Positions 1 to 6,963 of a DNA stretch of 24,905 nt are shown one piece after another (position 1 is the first letter of the stretch; each line of letters starts with the position of its first letter). Both the position numbers and the translations under genes were made by a program. Under the pieces are notes generated by a model. The model saw nothing but the letters and a program-made list of their open reading frames with translations. It had not been told where the DNA came from and ran no database searches. This DNA is from Caryophanales bacterium UBA7278 (GTDB lineage: Bacteria > Bacillota_I > Bacilli_A > RFN20 > CAG-826): positions 1 to 24,905 of the forward strand of contig DKRQ01000018.1 in the NCBI GenBank assembly GCA_002472275.1, read 5' to 3'.

Positions 1-1
1 G

Positions 2-145
2 GGTGACGAATCTAATGAATTTCACAGAGAGGTAGTGCGTCCCAAAGTAACGGAACTTCTATCTCCTAATCCTGCGGATTACATTTTGGATATTGCGTGT
101 TGCAAGCGCGCCTCGTCTTTTTCGTTCCCGGCCGGAAACGATTGA
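2..145 (+). pseudogene. Remnant of a class I SAM-dependent methyltransferase (cut by window edge)
   Basis: An open frame enters from the left edge and encodes 47 residues before a TGA stop at 143-145. The stretch NEFHREVVRPKV followed by ELLSPNPADYILDIAC matches the start of small class I methyltransferases, where a His-Arg-Glu helix leads into the SAM-binding strand (V/I)LDIACGNG. The frame stays convincing up to ILDIAC, but the glycine loop that should follow (GNGxF) reads CKRASS, and the frame stops 17 codons later. The rest of the domain (about 200 residues in this family) is absent, and no other frame continues it before the next gene at 170. This looks like a decayed or truncated gene. 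How much lies upstream is not visible. The family call rests on about 30 residues. Confidence 0.55.
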
Positions 146-169
146 TGCTTATGTGTTCTAACTCGCGTG

Positions 170-910
170 TCACTCGTCGCCGACCACCTCCAATCTTGGG
201 TCGATAAGGACGCCGATATCCTGAAGTCTGTACTTAACGGTGTTAAAACCGATGTCGTAGAGCTTCATCAATTTGCTGATGCCCCTTTTCATGTAATCTG
301 TGAATTTTACCGGTTCATTGGGGATTTTTTTCCAACGAATCGCCTTGAAAAACTCGGCTTTGACCTGCTCTTTCGGCATGATGACGGCGGCGGTAAGGTA
401 GTCGTTCTGCCGCTCGATGAGTTCGGTGGTCGGCATGTTTCGCTGCCAATAGACCCTTTTCGAGTCATTGGCTTTGCAGATAGAAGCAACCTCCCCCGAA
501 TGCTCCTTGAAATACCTGCTGTCTTTGATGATGTGGCAGCCTTCGTGGGCCACGGCGAACATTTCGGCATGATGGGTCTTCTTGGAACGCAGAAAGCACT
601 CGTTGACGAGGACCGTCCCCTTCTTGAAAAACCGTTCTTGCGGGAAGTCGCCGGGCTCAAAAGACGGCTTTGGCCAGACATACCAGCCGCTATCGGAGAA
701 AAAGGTCATGGCCGCGATCTGGAGACCTGGTGAGATTAGGGCCCACTGGTATTCGTGACCGAGCTTATCTAGAAAAAGATAGGGGTCGAAAGGCATCGCC
801 TTTTCCAGCCTCTCGGGGAAATAGCGGCGGTTTATCTCGTCCGCCATTTCCTCAAGCTCGTCCTTTGAATAGACGGTCTTAGTCAGATTGTCCAGATCGA
901 TTTGACTCAT
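170..910 (-). CDS. ImmA/IrrE-type metallopeptidase
   Basis: Protein of 246 residues with the zinc-protease motif HEGCH at residues 122-126 and a downstream helix IERQNDYLTAAVIMP that matches the third-ligand region of the ImmA/IrrE family (COG2856). These proteases cleave a partner Xre-type repressor and so release genes it silences; ICEBs1 ImmA and Deinococcus IrrE are the known examples. The ATG at 908-910 was chosen over a longer frame because it overlaps the stop of the upstream repressor gene in an ATGA junction, the normal sign of translational coupling. The gene partner and order (repressor then protease) are as in ICEBs1 immR-immA. No integrase or other mobile gene is visible here, so the target genes may lie outside the window or the pair may be a stand-alone stress switch. 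Confidence 0.85.
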   Translation of the reverse strand: MSQIDLDNLTKTVYSKDELEEMADEINRRYFPERLEKAMPFDPYLFLDKLGHEYQWALISPGLQIAAMTFFSDSGWYVWPKPSFEPGDFPQERFFKKGTVLVNECFLRSKKTHHAEMFAVAHEGCHIIKDSRYFKEHSGEVASICKANDSKRVYWQRNMPTTELIERQNDYLTAAVIMPKEQVKAEFFKAIRWKKIPNEPVKFTDYMKRGISKLMKLYDIGFNTVKYRLQDIGVLIDPRLEVVGDE

Positions 911-1269
911 TTGCGCTTTTTCTTCTCCATTTCTTCGATGATTTGGAGCCATTCCTCGTCCCCGAGGTTAAGTTCCCTGGCTTTGCGGAGAGCCGCCGAC
1001 ACGTTTTTGACCTCACCGGCGTAAAGGATGACGTCGGAGGCAACGGCGTCGCCCCTGGTCTCGGCGGCAGCGTCGAAAAGCGACTGCCTTTCCTCGGGAG
1101 TCAGGCCAAGGACGTCGGCGATTTTGTCGATGTGTTCTCCAGAGAGCGGTTTGCGCTGCCCGCGCTCGACGTCGCTGAGGTAAGGGGCCGAAACCCCGAG
1201 CTTATCCGCAAGGTTGCGGAGGCTCACGCCCTTTTCGATTCGAATCGATTTTAGTTTTTCTCCAAACAT
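907..1269 (-). CDS. Xre/Cro-type helix-turn-helix repressor
   Basis: Protein of 120 residues. Residues 4-60 form a canonical HTH_3 domain: KLKSIRIEKGVSLRNLADKLG, then VSAPYLSDVERGQRKP as recognition helix and following turn. The C-terminal half is charged and ends in a lysine-rich tail (EEMEKKKRK). A clear ribosome binding site (AAGAGGGAG) sits before the ATG. It is the first gene of a two-gene unit with the ImmA-type protease and is probably both its DNA-binding partner and its proteolysis substrate, by analogy with ImmR/ImmA. A strong promoter lies directly upstream with a small palindrome at the predicted transcription start, which suggests autorepression. The DNA-binding fold is near certain; the regulon is unknown. 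Confidence 0.88.
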   Translation of the reverse strand: MFGEKLKSIRIEKGVSLRNLADKLGVSAPYLSDVERGQRKPLSGEHIDKIADVLGLTPEERQSLFDAAAETRGDAVASDVILYAGEVKNVSAALRKARELNLGDEEWLQIIEEMEKKKRK

Positions 1270-1287
1270 GGTCTTGCTCCCTCTTTG

Positions 1288-1302
1288 TTAGCCGTTGGCT
1301 TA
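1288..1302. promoter_or_regulatory. Candidate operator of the Xre repressor
   Basis: Imperfect palindrome with arms AGCC and GGCT around a 3-base spacer, plus one matching base outside each arm. It lies between the -10 element and the ribosome binding site, over the predicted transcription start. That position suits an autoregulatory operator. The motif is short and occurs once, so the function is inferred from position. Confidence 0.4.
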
Positions 1303-1307
1303 CAGGA

Positions 1308-1335
1308 ATTATCTCCCCTTTTCGGGATATGTCAA
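1308..1335 (-). promoter_or_regulatory. Sigma-A-type promoter of the repressor/protease pair
   Basis: Read on the minus strand, a perfect TTGACA (-35, at 1330-1335) is separated by 16 bases from GATAAT (-10, at 1308-1313). It sits 39 bases before the repressor ATG and has a good ribosome binding site downstream. This is the closest match to consensus of any promoter in the window. The predicted start of transcription is near 1301. Confidence 0.75.
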
Positions 1336-1474
1336 GCGATTTTGGATGACAGCAGGGTACTCAGGGTTTCTTGCAAACCAAATCGAAAACCCTCCCTAAT
1401 TTTTCCTCGGCATTAACAATTATGCGGAAGAAGCGGATAGTCGCGCCGCTAGGCGTGTATTGAATCAGCAAAGC

Positions 1475-1509
1475 AAAAGCCCTCCTTTTTCGCAAGAGGA
1501 GGGCTTTTT
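1475..1509 (-). terminator. Rho-independent terminator of the glycolytic operon
   Basis: Arms AAAAGCCCTCCT (1475-1486) and AGGAGGGCTTTT (1497-1508) pair over 12 bases with a 10-base loop, starting 7 bases after the stop of the ROK kinase gene. On the minus strand the stem ends in a T-rich tract. A T-run also exists on the plus strand, so it may terminate from both sides. The adjoining stretch 1336-1474 holds no gene that I can see, only a weak 7-base inverted repeat (1363-1369 with 1387-1393). Confidence 0.8.
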
Positions 1510-1515
1510 CGATGG

Positions 1516-2361
1516 TTATTTCGCGGATTTTTGGAATCCGAACACGGCCGCGCCGATGAGGCCGGCTTCCTGTCCGCACGCGCATTCCTCGATGCGGCAA
1601 TTGGGGCAGGCGCGACGCAGGTCCTCGAGGAAGAGGTCCTTGCTCTTCATGACGCCACCGGTGAGAGTGAAGGCGTCGGGCTCGAAGTTGAACTGGTTCA
1701 TCTCGATCCATTCGGCGAGCATCTTGATCCAGTCGTTGTAGATCTTCTTCGCTCCGGGATGTCCGTTTTTGACGAGGTCCAGCAGTTCCTTCGCGTTATT
1801 GACGTAGAGGCCGTTCATCTCGGCAAGCCTACGAAGCCCCGTTCCGGAGGCCATGTGCTCGAATTCGTGGATCTCGTTATGGTAGCTCGTCATCGTGTGA
1901 CCGATCTCATAAGAGGAGTTGACGAGTTGGCCATCGATGCAAAGCGCGCCGCCAACGCCGGTGGAGATGGTAACGAAGAAGATGGACTTGAGGGTCTTGA
2001 AGGGACCGACGTTGGCCTCGGCCAAAGCCGCGACCTCCGCGTCGTTGCGGATATAGACGGGGAGATGGAATTCCTTCTCGAGGTATTGGGCGAGGGGGAT
2101 GGAGGAGATGTGGATGTTAGGGAGGGCGTAGATATAGCCATCGTGCCTGACCCTGCCCGGCACGCCTCCAGAAATCGCGAGGACGCCCTCAAAGGAGGGG
2201 ATGGCCTCGAGGATCACGTTCTTGACGGACTCAAGGAACATGTCGAGGTTGCCGACCACGGTTGGCTTGATGAGGATTTTCTCTACTTCGTAGTCCTCAT
2301 TGATGAGGGCGACGCGGGTGTTGGTGCCCCCGATGTCGAGGGCGATGATCTTCTTTTTCAT
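1516..2361 (-). CDS. ROK-family sugar kinase (glucokinase-like)
   Basis: Protein of 281 residues with the ROK/actin-fold signatures: phosphate loop DIGGTNTR (9-16), ISGGVPGRV, catalytic Asp in NDAEVAALAE (D107), STGVGGALCIDG (adenosine/phosphate region) and EIGH (152-155). It should phosphorylate a hexose or an amino-sugar with ATP. Its place as the last gene after pfkA and pyk points to glucokinase, but N-acetylmannosamine or another ROK substrate cannot be excluded. It starts inside the pyk stop codon (ATGA overlap), so the two are probably translationally coupled. The zinc-binding CxCGxxGC segment that normally follows EIGH is missing. The same place reads SYHNEIHEFEHMASGTG, rich in His and Glu. 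Glucose specificity is an inference. Confidence 0.85.
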   Translation of the reverse strand: MKKKIIALDIGGTNTRVALINEDYEVEKILIKPTVVGNLDMFLESVKNVILEAIPSFEGVLAISGGVPGRVRHDGYIYALPNIHISSIPLAQYLEKEFHLPVYIRNDAEVAALAEANVGPFKTLKSIFFVTISTGVGGALCIDGQLVNSSYEIGHTMTSYHNEIHEFEHMASGTGLRRLAEMNGLYVNNAKELLDLVKNGHPGAKKIYNDWIKMLAEWIEMNQFNFEPDAFTLTGGVMKSKDLFLEDLRRACPNCRIEECACGQEAGLIGAAVFGFQKSAK

Positions 2362-3815
2362 TCGACTTCCCTGACCTCGTTGACTTTGACGATCCTCATG
2401 AAGTTGGTCTGTCCGGCGCCAGTGGGGGTGCCGCCGGCGATGATGATGGATTCGCCCGCGGCGATGCCGAGGTTACGGGCGATCTTGAGGGCCAATACCT
2501 CCATCTCCTCGATGAAGTCGGGCATCCTGGTCTTCAGGAGGACCGAGTAGACGCCCCACATCCAAGCGCCCTGGAGGGCGACTTTCCTGGAAGAGGTGAC
2601 AGAGATGATCGGGCAGCAGGGCCTCGCCTTGGAAATCCTCCAAGAGGAATTGCCTCTTTCGGTGAAGTTGACGATCAGTTTGGCATTGATGAGGAGGGCG
2701 GTGTTGGCGACAGCATTAGAAATCGCGTCGTTATTGGTCCTCTCCGAGGTTTCGTAGGCACGTCTGGCCATGAGCTCGTAGTCGAGGTGGTTGTTCTCTT
2801 CGGTCTTAGCGATGGAGGCCTGCATCTCGACGGCTTTGACCGGATATAGGCCAGAGGCGGATTCGGCGGAAAGCATCACGCAGTCGGAGCCTTCGTCGAC
2901 CGCGGTGGCGCAGTCGGTAACCTCAGCCCTGGTCGGGCGGGGGTGGGTGACCATCGAGTCGAGCATCTGGGTGGCCGTGATGACGGGTTTGCCTTTGACG
3001 CGGCAGCGGGTGATGATATGGCGCTGCACGTCTGGCACCATCTCGGGCGGGATTTCCACGCCTAGGTCGCCGCGGGCGACCATGACGCCATCGGCGGCAT
3101 CGATGATCTCGTCGATCTTCTCGACGGCCTCGGGGTTTTCGATCTTGGCGAAGACCGGGATGTCGGGCTTGCCGTATTTCTTTAGGATCGCCTTAAGGGC
3201 GGCCACGTCTTCGGGGCGTCTCGTGAAGGAAGCGAAGACGCAGTCGACGTCATGCTCACAGCCGAATTTGAGGTCCGCCTCGTCTTTGGCGGAGATGAAT
3301 TCCTGCGAGAGGCGGGAGAAGGGGCAGTTGACCCCTTTCTGGTTCTTGAGAGTGTGCGCGTTTTTGGCCTGGACGACGAGTTCCTTGGCCTTCTCGTCCT
3401 TTTCGATGATCTCGAAATCGAGGTTGCCATCGTCGATCAGGATGTGGTCACCGACCTTGACGTCGCCATAAAGGCCTTTGTAGGTGACGGAGAATTTCTC
3501 TTTGGTGCCGAGGACCTCCTCCATGGTGATTCTCATGATGTGGCCATCGGGGATGTCGATTTTATCGCCTTCCATGTAGCCGGTCCTAATCTCGGGGCCT
3601 TTGGTGTCCAAGGCGACGGGGACGAGGATGCCTTCCTTTTCGAGGTCGCGGGCCAATTTGATCTTGGCTTCCGCGGATTCGTAGGTGCCATGGGAGAAGT
3701 TGATCCTCATGACGGTCATGCCGGCGTCGTAAAGCTTACGAACCATCTCGGCGTTGTCCGAGGCGGGGCCGATCGTGCAGACGATCTTGGTTTTCTTAGA
3801 GATGTTCAGGTGCAT
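2358..3815 (-). CDS. pyk: Pyruvate kinase
   Basis: Protein of 485 residues catalysing phosphoenolpyruvate + ADP to pyruvate + ATP, the last step of glycolysis in the cytosol. Visible family blocks: TKIVCTIGPASDN near the N-terminus, MRINFSHG, VALDTKGPEIRTG, the active-site Lys in FAKIENPEAVEKIDEI, MVARGDLGVEIP, GKPVITATQMLDSM and HPRPTRAEVTD (allosteric/B-domain hinge side), then a normal C-terminal domain. It ends after this domain and has no extra PEP-utiliser (phosphohistidine) domain such as Bacillus pyruvate kinases carry. A TAGGAG ribosome binding site precedes the ATG. It lies 51 bases after pfkA with a short hairpin between, and its stop overlaps the ROK kinase start. Confidence 0.97.
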   Translation of the reverse strand: MHLNISKKTKIVCTIGPASDNAEMVRKLYDAGMTVMRINFSHGTYESAEAKIKLARDLEKEGILVPVALDTKGPEIRTGYMEGDKIDIPDGHIMRITMEEVLGTKEKFSVTYKGLYGDVKVGDHILIDDGNLDFEIIEKDEKAKELVVQAKNAHTLKNQKGVNCPFSRLSQEFISAKDEADLKFGCEHDVDCVFASFTRRPEDVAALKAILKKYGKPDIPVFAKIENPEAVEKIDEIIDAADGVMVARGDLGVEIPPEMVPDVQRHIITRCRVKGKPVITATQMLDSMVTHPRPTRAEVTDCATAVDEGSDCVMLSAESASGLYPVKAVEMQASIAKTEENNHLDYELMARRAYETSERTNNDAISNAVANTALLINAKLIVNFTERGNSSWRISKARPCCPIISVTSSRKVALQGAWMWGVYSVLLKTRMPDFIEEMEVLALKIARNLGIAAGESIIIAGGTPTGAGQTNFMRIVKVNEVREVE

Positions 3816-3841
3816 TGGGATTCTCCTATCAAGTGAAGAAA

Positions 3842-3866
3842 AGCCGGCTAAAGCCGGCTGAAACCT
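3842..3866 (-). terminator. Short GC-rich hairpin between pfkA and pyk
   Basis: Arms AGCCGGC and GCCGGCT (3842-3848, 3853-3859) with a 4-base loop. On the minus strand the stem is followed by TTTTCTTC, so it has terminator form just after the pfkA stop. Because pyk has no obvious promoter of its own in the 51-base gap, it may be a partial terminator or an RNA-stability hairpin that sets the pfkA to pyk ratio. Confidence 0.55.
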
Positions 3867-4829
3867 TTATTTCAGGATGTCGATGAGACGGAGCATGGAG
3901 GCGTGCTTATCGCGGGGGAGCATAAGGGCCTCGTAGATGTCGTAGTCGACGATCTTGTTGTTGACCATGCCGACGCAGATGCCGCCTTTGCCATCGAGCA
4001 GGCAGTCGACGGCGTAGGCGCCCATGCGGGCGGCGAGGACGCGGTCGAAGGCGCTAGGCGAACCACCGCGTTGGATGCGGCCGAGGACTTCGGCCTTGGT
4101 TTCGAATCCCGTCTCGGCCTGGATCTTGGCCGCGAAGTCGTGGATATTGGGGTAAATCTTCTCGGAAACGATGACGATCGCCCTCTTCTTTTGGGCGTCG
4201 TGGAGCTGTTTGAGGGAGGCGATGATTTCCTCTTCGGGGATCGGGTGGTCGGGGGTGATGATCATCTCGGCGCCTTCGGCCAAGCCGGTGAACAAAGCCA
4301 AATCGCCGCAATGGTTGCCCATGACCTCGATGATCGCGCATCTAGAATGGGATTCGGTGGTGTCGCGGATCTTGTCGATCGCGTCGACGATCGTGTTCTG
4401 GCAGGTGTCGAAGCCGATCGTGTAGTCGGTCGAGGCGATGTCGTTGTCGATCGTGCCGGGAAGGCCAACACAGTTGATGCCCATCTCGGTGAGCTTTTTG
4501 GCACCCATGTAAGAACCGTCGCCGCCAACGACGACGAGGGCCTCGATGCCATGCTTTTTGAGGTTATCGACCGCTTTTTGGCGGACGGCCTCTTCCTTGA
4601 ACTCCCTTAGACGGGCGGTTTGTAGGATCGTACCGCCGCGGTTGACAATGTCGGAGACGGAGGAGCGGTCCATCTTAAAGATGCGATCCTCAACGAGTCC
4701 GCGGTATCCGTCCTGGACGCCATAGACCTCGAGCCCATAACGGAGCCCGGCCCTGACGACGGCACGGATGGCGCAGTTCATGCCCGGCGCATCGCCGCCG
4801 GAAGTTAGAACACCGATTTTCGTGATCAT
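3867..4829 (-). CDS. pfkA: ATP-dependent 6-phosphofructokinase
   Basis: Protein of 320 residues, the normal length for bacterial PfkA; phosphorylates fructose 6-phosphate to the 1,6-bisphosphate. Family blocks: GVLTSGGDAPGMN (N-terminal nucleotide loop), VVGGDGSYMGA (residues 101-110), PGTIDNDI with the catalytic Asp128, IEVMGNHCGD, and LGRIQRGGSPSAFDR near the C-terminus. Gly after the GGD motif and Gly125 in PGTIDND, in place of the Asp and Lys of PPi-dependent enzymes, mark ATP as phosphoryl donor. A GAGGAAA ribosome binding site precedes the ATG. It heads the pfkA-pyk-ROK cluster, divergent from the peroxidase operon. Confidence 0.97.
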   Translation of the reverse strand: MITKIGVLTSGGDAPGMNCAIRAVVRAGLRYGLEVYGVQDGYRGLVEDRIFKMDRSSVSDIVNRGGTILQTARLREFKEEAVRQKAVDNLKKHGIEALVVVGGDGSYMGAKKLTEMGINCVGLPGTIDNDIASTDYTIGFDTCQNTIVDAIDKIRDTTESHSRCAIIEVMGNHCGDLALFTGLAEGAEMIITPDHPIPEEEIIASLKQLHDAQKKRAIVIVSEKIYPNIHDFAAKIQAETGFETKAEVLGRIQRGGSPSAFDRVLAARMGAYAVDCLLDGKGGICVGMVNNKIVDYDIYEALMLPRDKHASMLRLIDILK

Positions 4830-4852
4830 CTGTATTTCCTCGAATTTCGCTC

Positions 4853-4858
4853 ATTATA
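4853..4858 (-). promoter_or_regulatory. Probable -10 element of the pfkA operon
   Basis: On the minus strand a perfect TATAAT lies 24 bases before the pfkA ATG, with the ribosome binding site between. No good -35 hexamer is found at the usual distance (the best-placed one is CACACA), so the promoter may need an activator or be weak. Confidence 0.5.
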
Positions 4859-4899
4859 ACGCGTTAGCGAACATGTGTGTGAGCGACTTCGACAAAGTC

Positions 4900-4928
4900 T
4901 TGCCGAATTCATATAAATTGCATACAAT
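4900..4928 (+). promoter_or_regulatory. Promoter of the gpx-ohrR-CDF operon
   Basis: TTGCCG (-35, 4900-4905) and TACAAT (-10, 4923-4928) are separated by 17 bases, followed by AAAAGGAG before the gpx ATG at 4961. The -10 hexamer is part of an OhrR-like operator. An imperfect palindrome (GACTTCGACAAAGTC, 4885-4899) abuts the -35 and could be a second site. Confidence 0.7.
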
Positions 4929-4937
4929 CTAATTGGC
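4908..4937 (+). promoter_or_regulatory. Tandem OhrR-type operator over the gpx promoter
   Basis: Two adjacent 15-base units, TTCATATAAATTGCA (4908-4922) and TACAATCTAATTGGC (4923-4937), resemble the known Bacillus OhrR operator unit TACAATT-N-AATTGTA, which in Bacillus also occurs as two directly adjoining copies. The right unit matches 12 of the 14 defined positions; the left is weaker. The sites cover the spacer and -10 of the promoter, so binding would block transcription. The second gene of the operon encodes an OhrR-type protein, which supports autoregulation. Confidence 0.65.
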
Positions 4938-4960
4938 AAAAGCCTAAAAAGGAGTCATTT

Positions 4961-5425
4961 ATGGCAAGCATCTACGACATCGTTGTGAAGGACATGGAGG
5001 GGAAGGACGTCTCCCTCTCCGAGTACAAAGGCAAGGTCCTTCTCATCGTCAACACGGCCACCGGCTGCGGCTTCACCCCGCAGTATTCCGGCCTCGAGGC
5101 GATGTACCGCAAATACAAGGAGCAGGGGTTCGAGATCCTCGACTTCCCTTGCAACCAGTTCTTCGGGCAGGCCCCGGGAAGCGACGAGGAAATCCATTCT
5201 TTCTGCCAGCTCAAATACGACGTCTCGTTCAAGCAATTCCACAAGATAGACGTCAACGGCAAGAACGAGGATCCCCTCTACACCTACCTCAAGTCGCAGA
5301 AGAAGGGCCGCATCAAATGGAACTTCGCCAAATTCCTCATCGATAGGGAAGGCAACGTCGTGAGCCGTTATGGTTCCATGAGCAAGCCCGAGGCGATCGA
5401 ACCCGACGTGGAGAAGCTGCTCTGA
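4961..5425 (+). CDS. gpx: Glutathione peroxidase-family thiol peroxidase
   Basis: Protein of 154 residues, typical of bacterial non-selenium GPx enzymes; reduces hydrogen peroxide or organic hydroperoxides in the cytosol. Thioredoxin fold with peroxidatic Cys36 in NTATGCGFTPQY, followed by FPCNQFFGQ (Gln70) and KWNFAKFLIDREG (Trp120, Asn121), the catalytic tetrad. Cys82 in FCQLKYDVSF sits where the resolving Cys of thioredoxin-dependent GPx enzymes lies, so thioredoxin is a likelier reductant than glutathione. Position 36 is an ordinary TGC codon, so there is no selenocysteine. Strong ribosome binding site AAAAGGAG. First gene of an operon with an OhrR-like regulator and a metal exporter; the stop overlaps the next start by one base. 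Confidence 0.95.
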   Translation: MASIYDIVVKDMEGKDVSLSEYKGKVLLIVNTATGCGFTPQYSGLEAMYRKYKEQGFEILDFPCNQFFGQAPGSDEEIHSFCQLKYDVSFKQFHKIDVNGKNEDPLYTYLKSQKKGRIKWNFAKFLIDREGNVVSRYGSMSKPEAIEPDVEKLL

Positions 5426-5850
5426 TGGCTTACGACCAACTCTATCTTTCCCATCAGTTCTGCTTTCCTCTTTACGCTGCGTCGAAAGCGGTCACCAGGC
5501 AATATATTCCTTTGTTAAAGGAAACGGGGCTTACCTACACCCAGTACATCGCGATGCTTGCCCTCTATGAGCATGGCTCGATGGACGTGCAGGACTTAGG
5601 CAAAATCCTATATTTGGATTCAGGCACGCTTTCCCCGCTTCTAAAGAAACTGGAAGCCGCTGGCTACATCGAGAAAACCAGGGGCGAAGACGCGAGGTTC
5701 GTGACCGTCGAAGTCACCGAAAAAGGCTTCGAATTGCGGGAAAAACTAAGCAAAATCCCCTCTTCCGTGGCTTGTTGCATCCCCCTCAAAAAAGAGGAGG
5801 CGATCGCCATGATCGAAGGGTGTAAGAAGATCCTGGAGGCCCTTGAATGA
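5425..5850 (+). CDS. ohrR: OhrR-type MarR-family peroxide sensor
   Basis: Protein of 141 residues with a MarR winged helix. The N-terminal segment QFCFPLYAASKAVT followed by QYIPLL and GLTYTQY closely follows Bacillus OhrR, including the reactive Cys (Cys13) and the tyrosines that hydrogen-bond to it (Tyr17, Tyr27, Tyr38, equivalent to Cys15, Tyr19, Tyr29, Tyr40). YLDSGTLSPLLKKLE is the DNA-recognition helix region and TRGEDARFVTVEVTEKG the wing. Organic peroxide oxidises the Cys and releases the protein from DNA. Two further cysteines (in VACCIP) are present in the C-terminal part and could form a disulfide with Cys13. It overlaps gpx (TGATG) and the CDF gene (ATGA). The operator-like site before gpx implies autoregulation. 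Confidence 0.88.
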   Translation: MAYDQLYLSHQFCFPLYAASKAVTRQYIPLLKETGLTYTQYIAMLALYEHGSMDVQDLGKILYLDSGTLSPLLKKLEAAGYIEKTRGEDARFVTVEVTEKGFELREKLSKIPSSVACCIPLKKEEAIAMIEGCKKILEALE

Positions 5851-6953
5851 AATCAAGAGAAAACAAAATCGTCGCCGTCTCCTTCGTCGGCGTTTTGGGC
5901 AATTTGTTGCTCGTTGGCATCAAGATGACGATCGGCCTCATCGCCGGGGCCGCCTCCATCATCTCCGACGCGATCAACAACCTGACCGACGCCCTTTCGA
6001 GCGTCATCACGATGGTGGGCACCAAACTCTCCACCAAGCGCCCGAACAAGAAGCATCCTTTTGGATATGGCCGCATCGAGTACATGACCTCGATGATCAT
6101 CGCTGCCCTCATCCTCTTCGCCGGCGGCACTGCCGTATACGAATCGATTGTCTCCTTGGTTAGGGGCGATACGCCTAGCTACGACAACGTCGCGCTCATC
6201 GTCATCTCGGTGGCGATCCTCATCAAGGCGTCTTTGGGCGTCTATTTCCGCATCAGGGGCAAGCAACTCGATTCAGAGCCTTTGAAGGATTCCGGCATGG
6301 ACGCCCTCATGGACGTGCTGCTATCCGTTTCCACTTTGGTGGCGGCTCTCGTTTCGAGGTTTAGTAGCGTCCATCTCGAAGGCTATTTCGGTATCGCGAT
6401 CGGCTTGTTCATCATCCGGGCTGGAATCGGGGCGATGGCTAAAGCCATTTCCTCAATCCTAGGCGAGAGGATGGATGATCAGCAAAGCCGTGCGATCAAG
6501 GCCGAGATCTGCGCCCATCCGCAGGTCAAGGGCGCCTATGACCTCATCATCAATTCCTATGGCCCCAATAAGAAAATCGGCTCGGTCCACGTCGAGGTCG
6601 ACGACCATCTCACCGCCAAGGAAATCCAACTCCTGGAAAGGGAAATCCAGACCTTCTGCTATCAGCAACATGGCATCATCATGACGATCGGCGTCTACGC
6701 CACCAATAACAGCGACCCCTTCGACGTCGCGGCAAGGGAAAAGCTCATGTCCTTCGTCAAGGAGAACAAGCACATCCTGCAAATGCACGGCTTCTACGTC
6801 GAGCAGCAGGAGAAGCGGATGAGCTTCGACCTCGTCATCGACTTCGAGGAAAAGGACCCGGAAAGGCTCGTCGCCTCCATCAAGGCCAAGATGGAAAAGG
6901 AATACCCCGATTACATCGTGATCGTCGCGCTCGACCAGGATTTCTCCTCATAA
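5847..6953 (+). CDS. Cation diffusion facilitator with long C-terminus
   Basis: Protein of 368 residues with about six membrane helices in the first 220 residues, then a cytosolic part. TM2 carries SDAINNLTDALSS and is followed by HPFGYGRIEYM, a CDF signature. Metal site A is Asn44/Asp48 in TM2 and Asp152/Asp156 in TM5. The TM5 His of zinc transporters is Asp here, as in manganese-transporting CDF proteins, so Mn(II) or Fe(II) export is more likely than zinc. The usual family length is about 300; the last 80 residues (HILQMHGFYVEQQEKRMSFD onward) look like a second copy of the ferredoxin-like dimerisation domain. Last gene of the peroxide-controlled operon, which suggests control of redox-active metal during peroxide stress. 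The substrate is inferred. Confidence 0.88.
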   Translation: MKSRENKIVAVSFVGVLGNLLLVGIKMTIGLIAGAASIISDAINNLTDALSSVITMVGTKLSTKRPNKKHPFGYGRIEYMTSMIIAALILFAGGTAVYESIVSLVRGDTPSYDNVALIVISVAILIKASLGVYFRIRGKQLDSEPLKDSGMDALMDVLLSVSTLVAALVSRFSSVHLEGYFGIAIGLFIIRAGIGAMAKAISSILGERMDDQQSRAIKAEICAHPQVKGAYDLIINSYGPNKKIGSVHVEVDDHLTAKEIQLLEREIQTFCYQQHGIIMTIGVYATNNSDPFDVAAREKLMSFVKENKHILQMHGFYVEQQEKRMSFDLVIDFEEKDPERLVASIKAKMEKEYPDYIVIVALDQDFSS

Positions 6954-6963
6954 AACCGCATTT

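Noticed and set aside
167..733. Plus-strand open frame of 188 codons
   Set aside because: It is the antisense shadow of the ImmA-type gene; no family motif, and the minus frame has a clear HEGCH protease signature.
1531..2550. Plus-strand open frame of 339 codons over the ROK kinase and pyk
   Set aside because: Composition (Asp/Val/Gly-rich) is typical of the reverse strand of GC-biased codons, and it crosses the junction of two well-identified genes.
4101..4829. PPi-dependent phosphofructokinase
   Set aside because: The GGDGS and PGTIDND motifs have Gly at the positions that decide for ATP.
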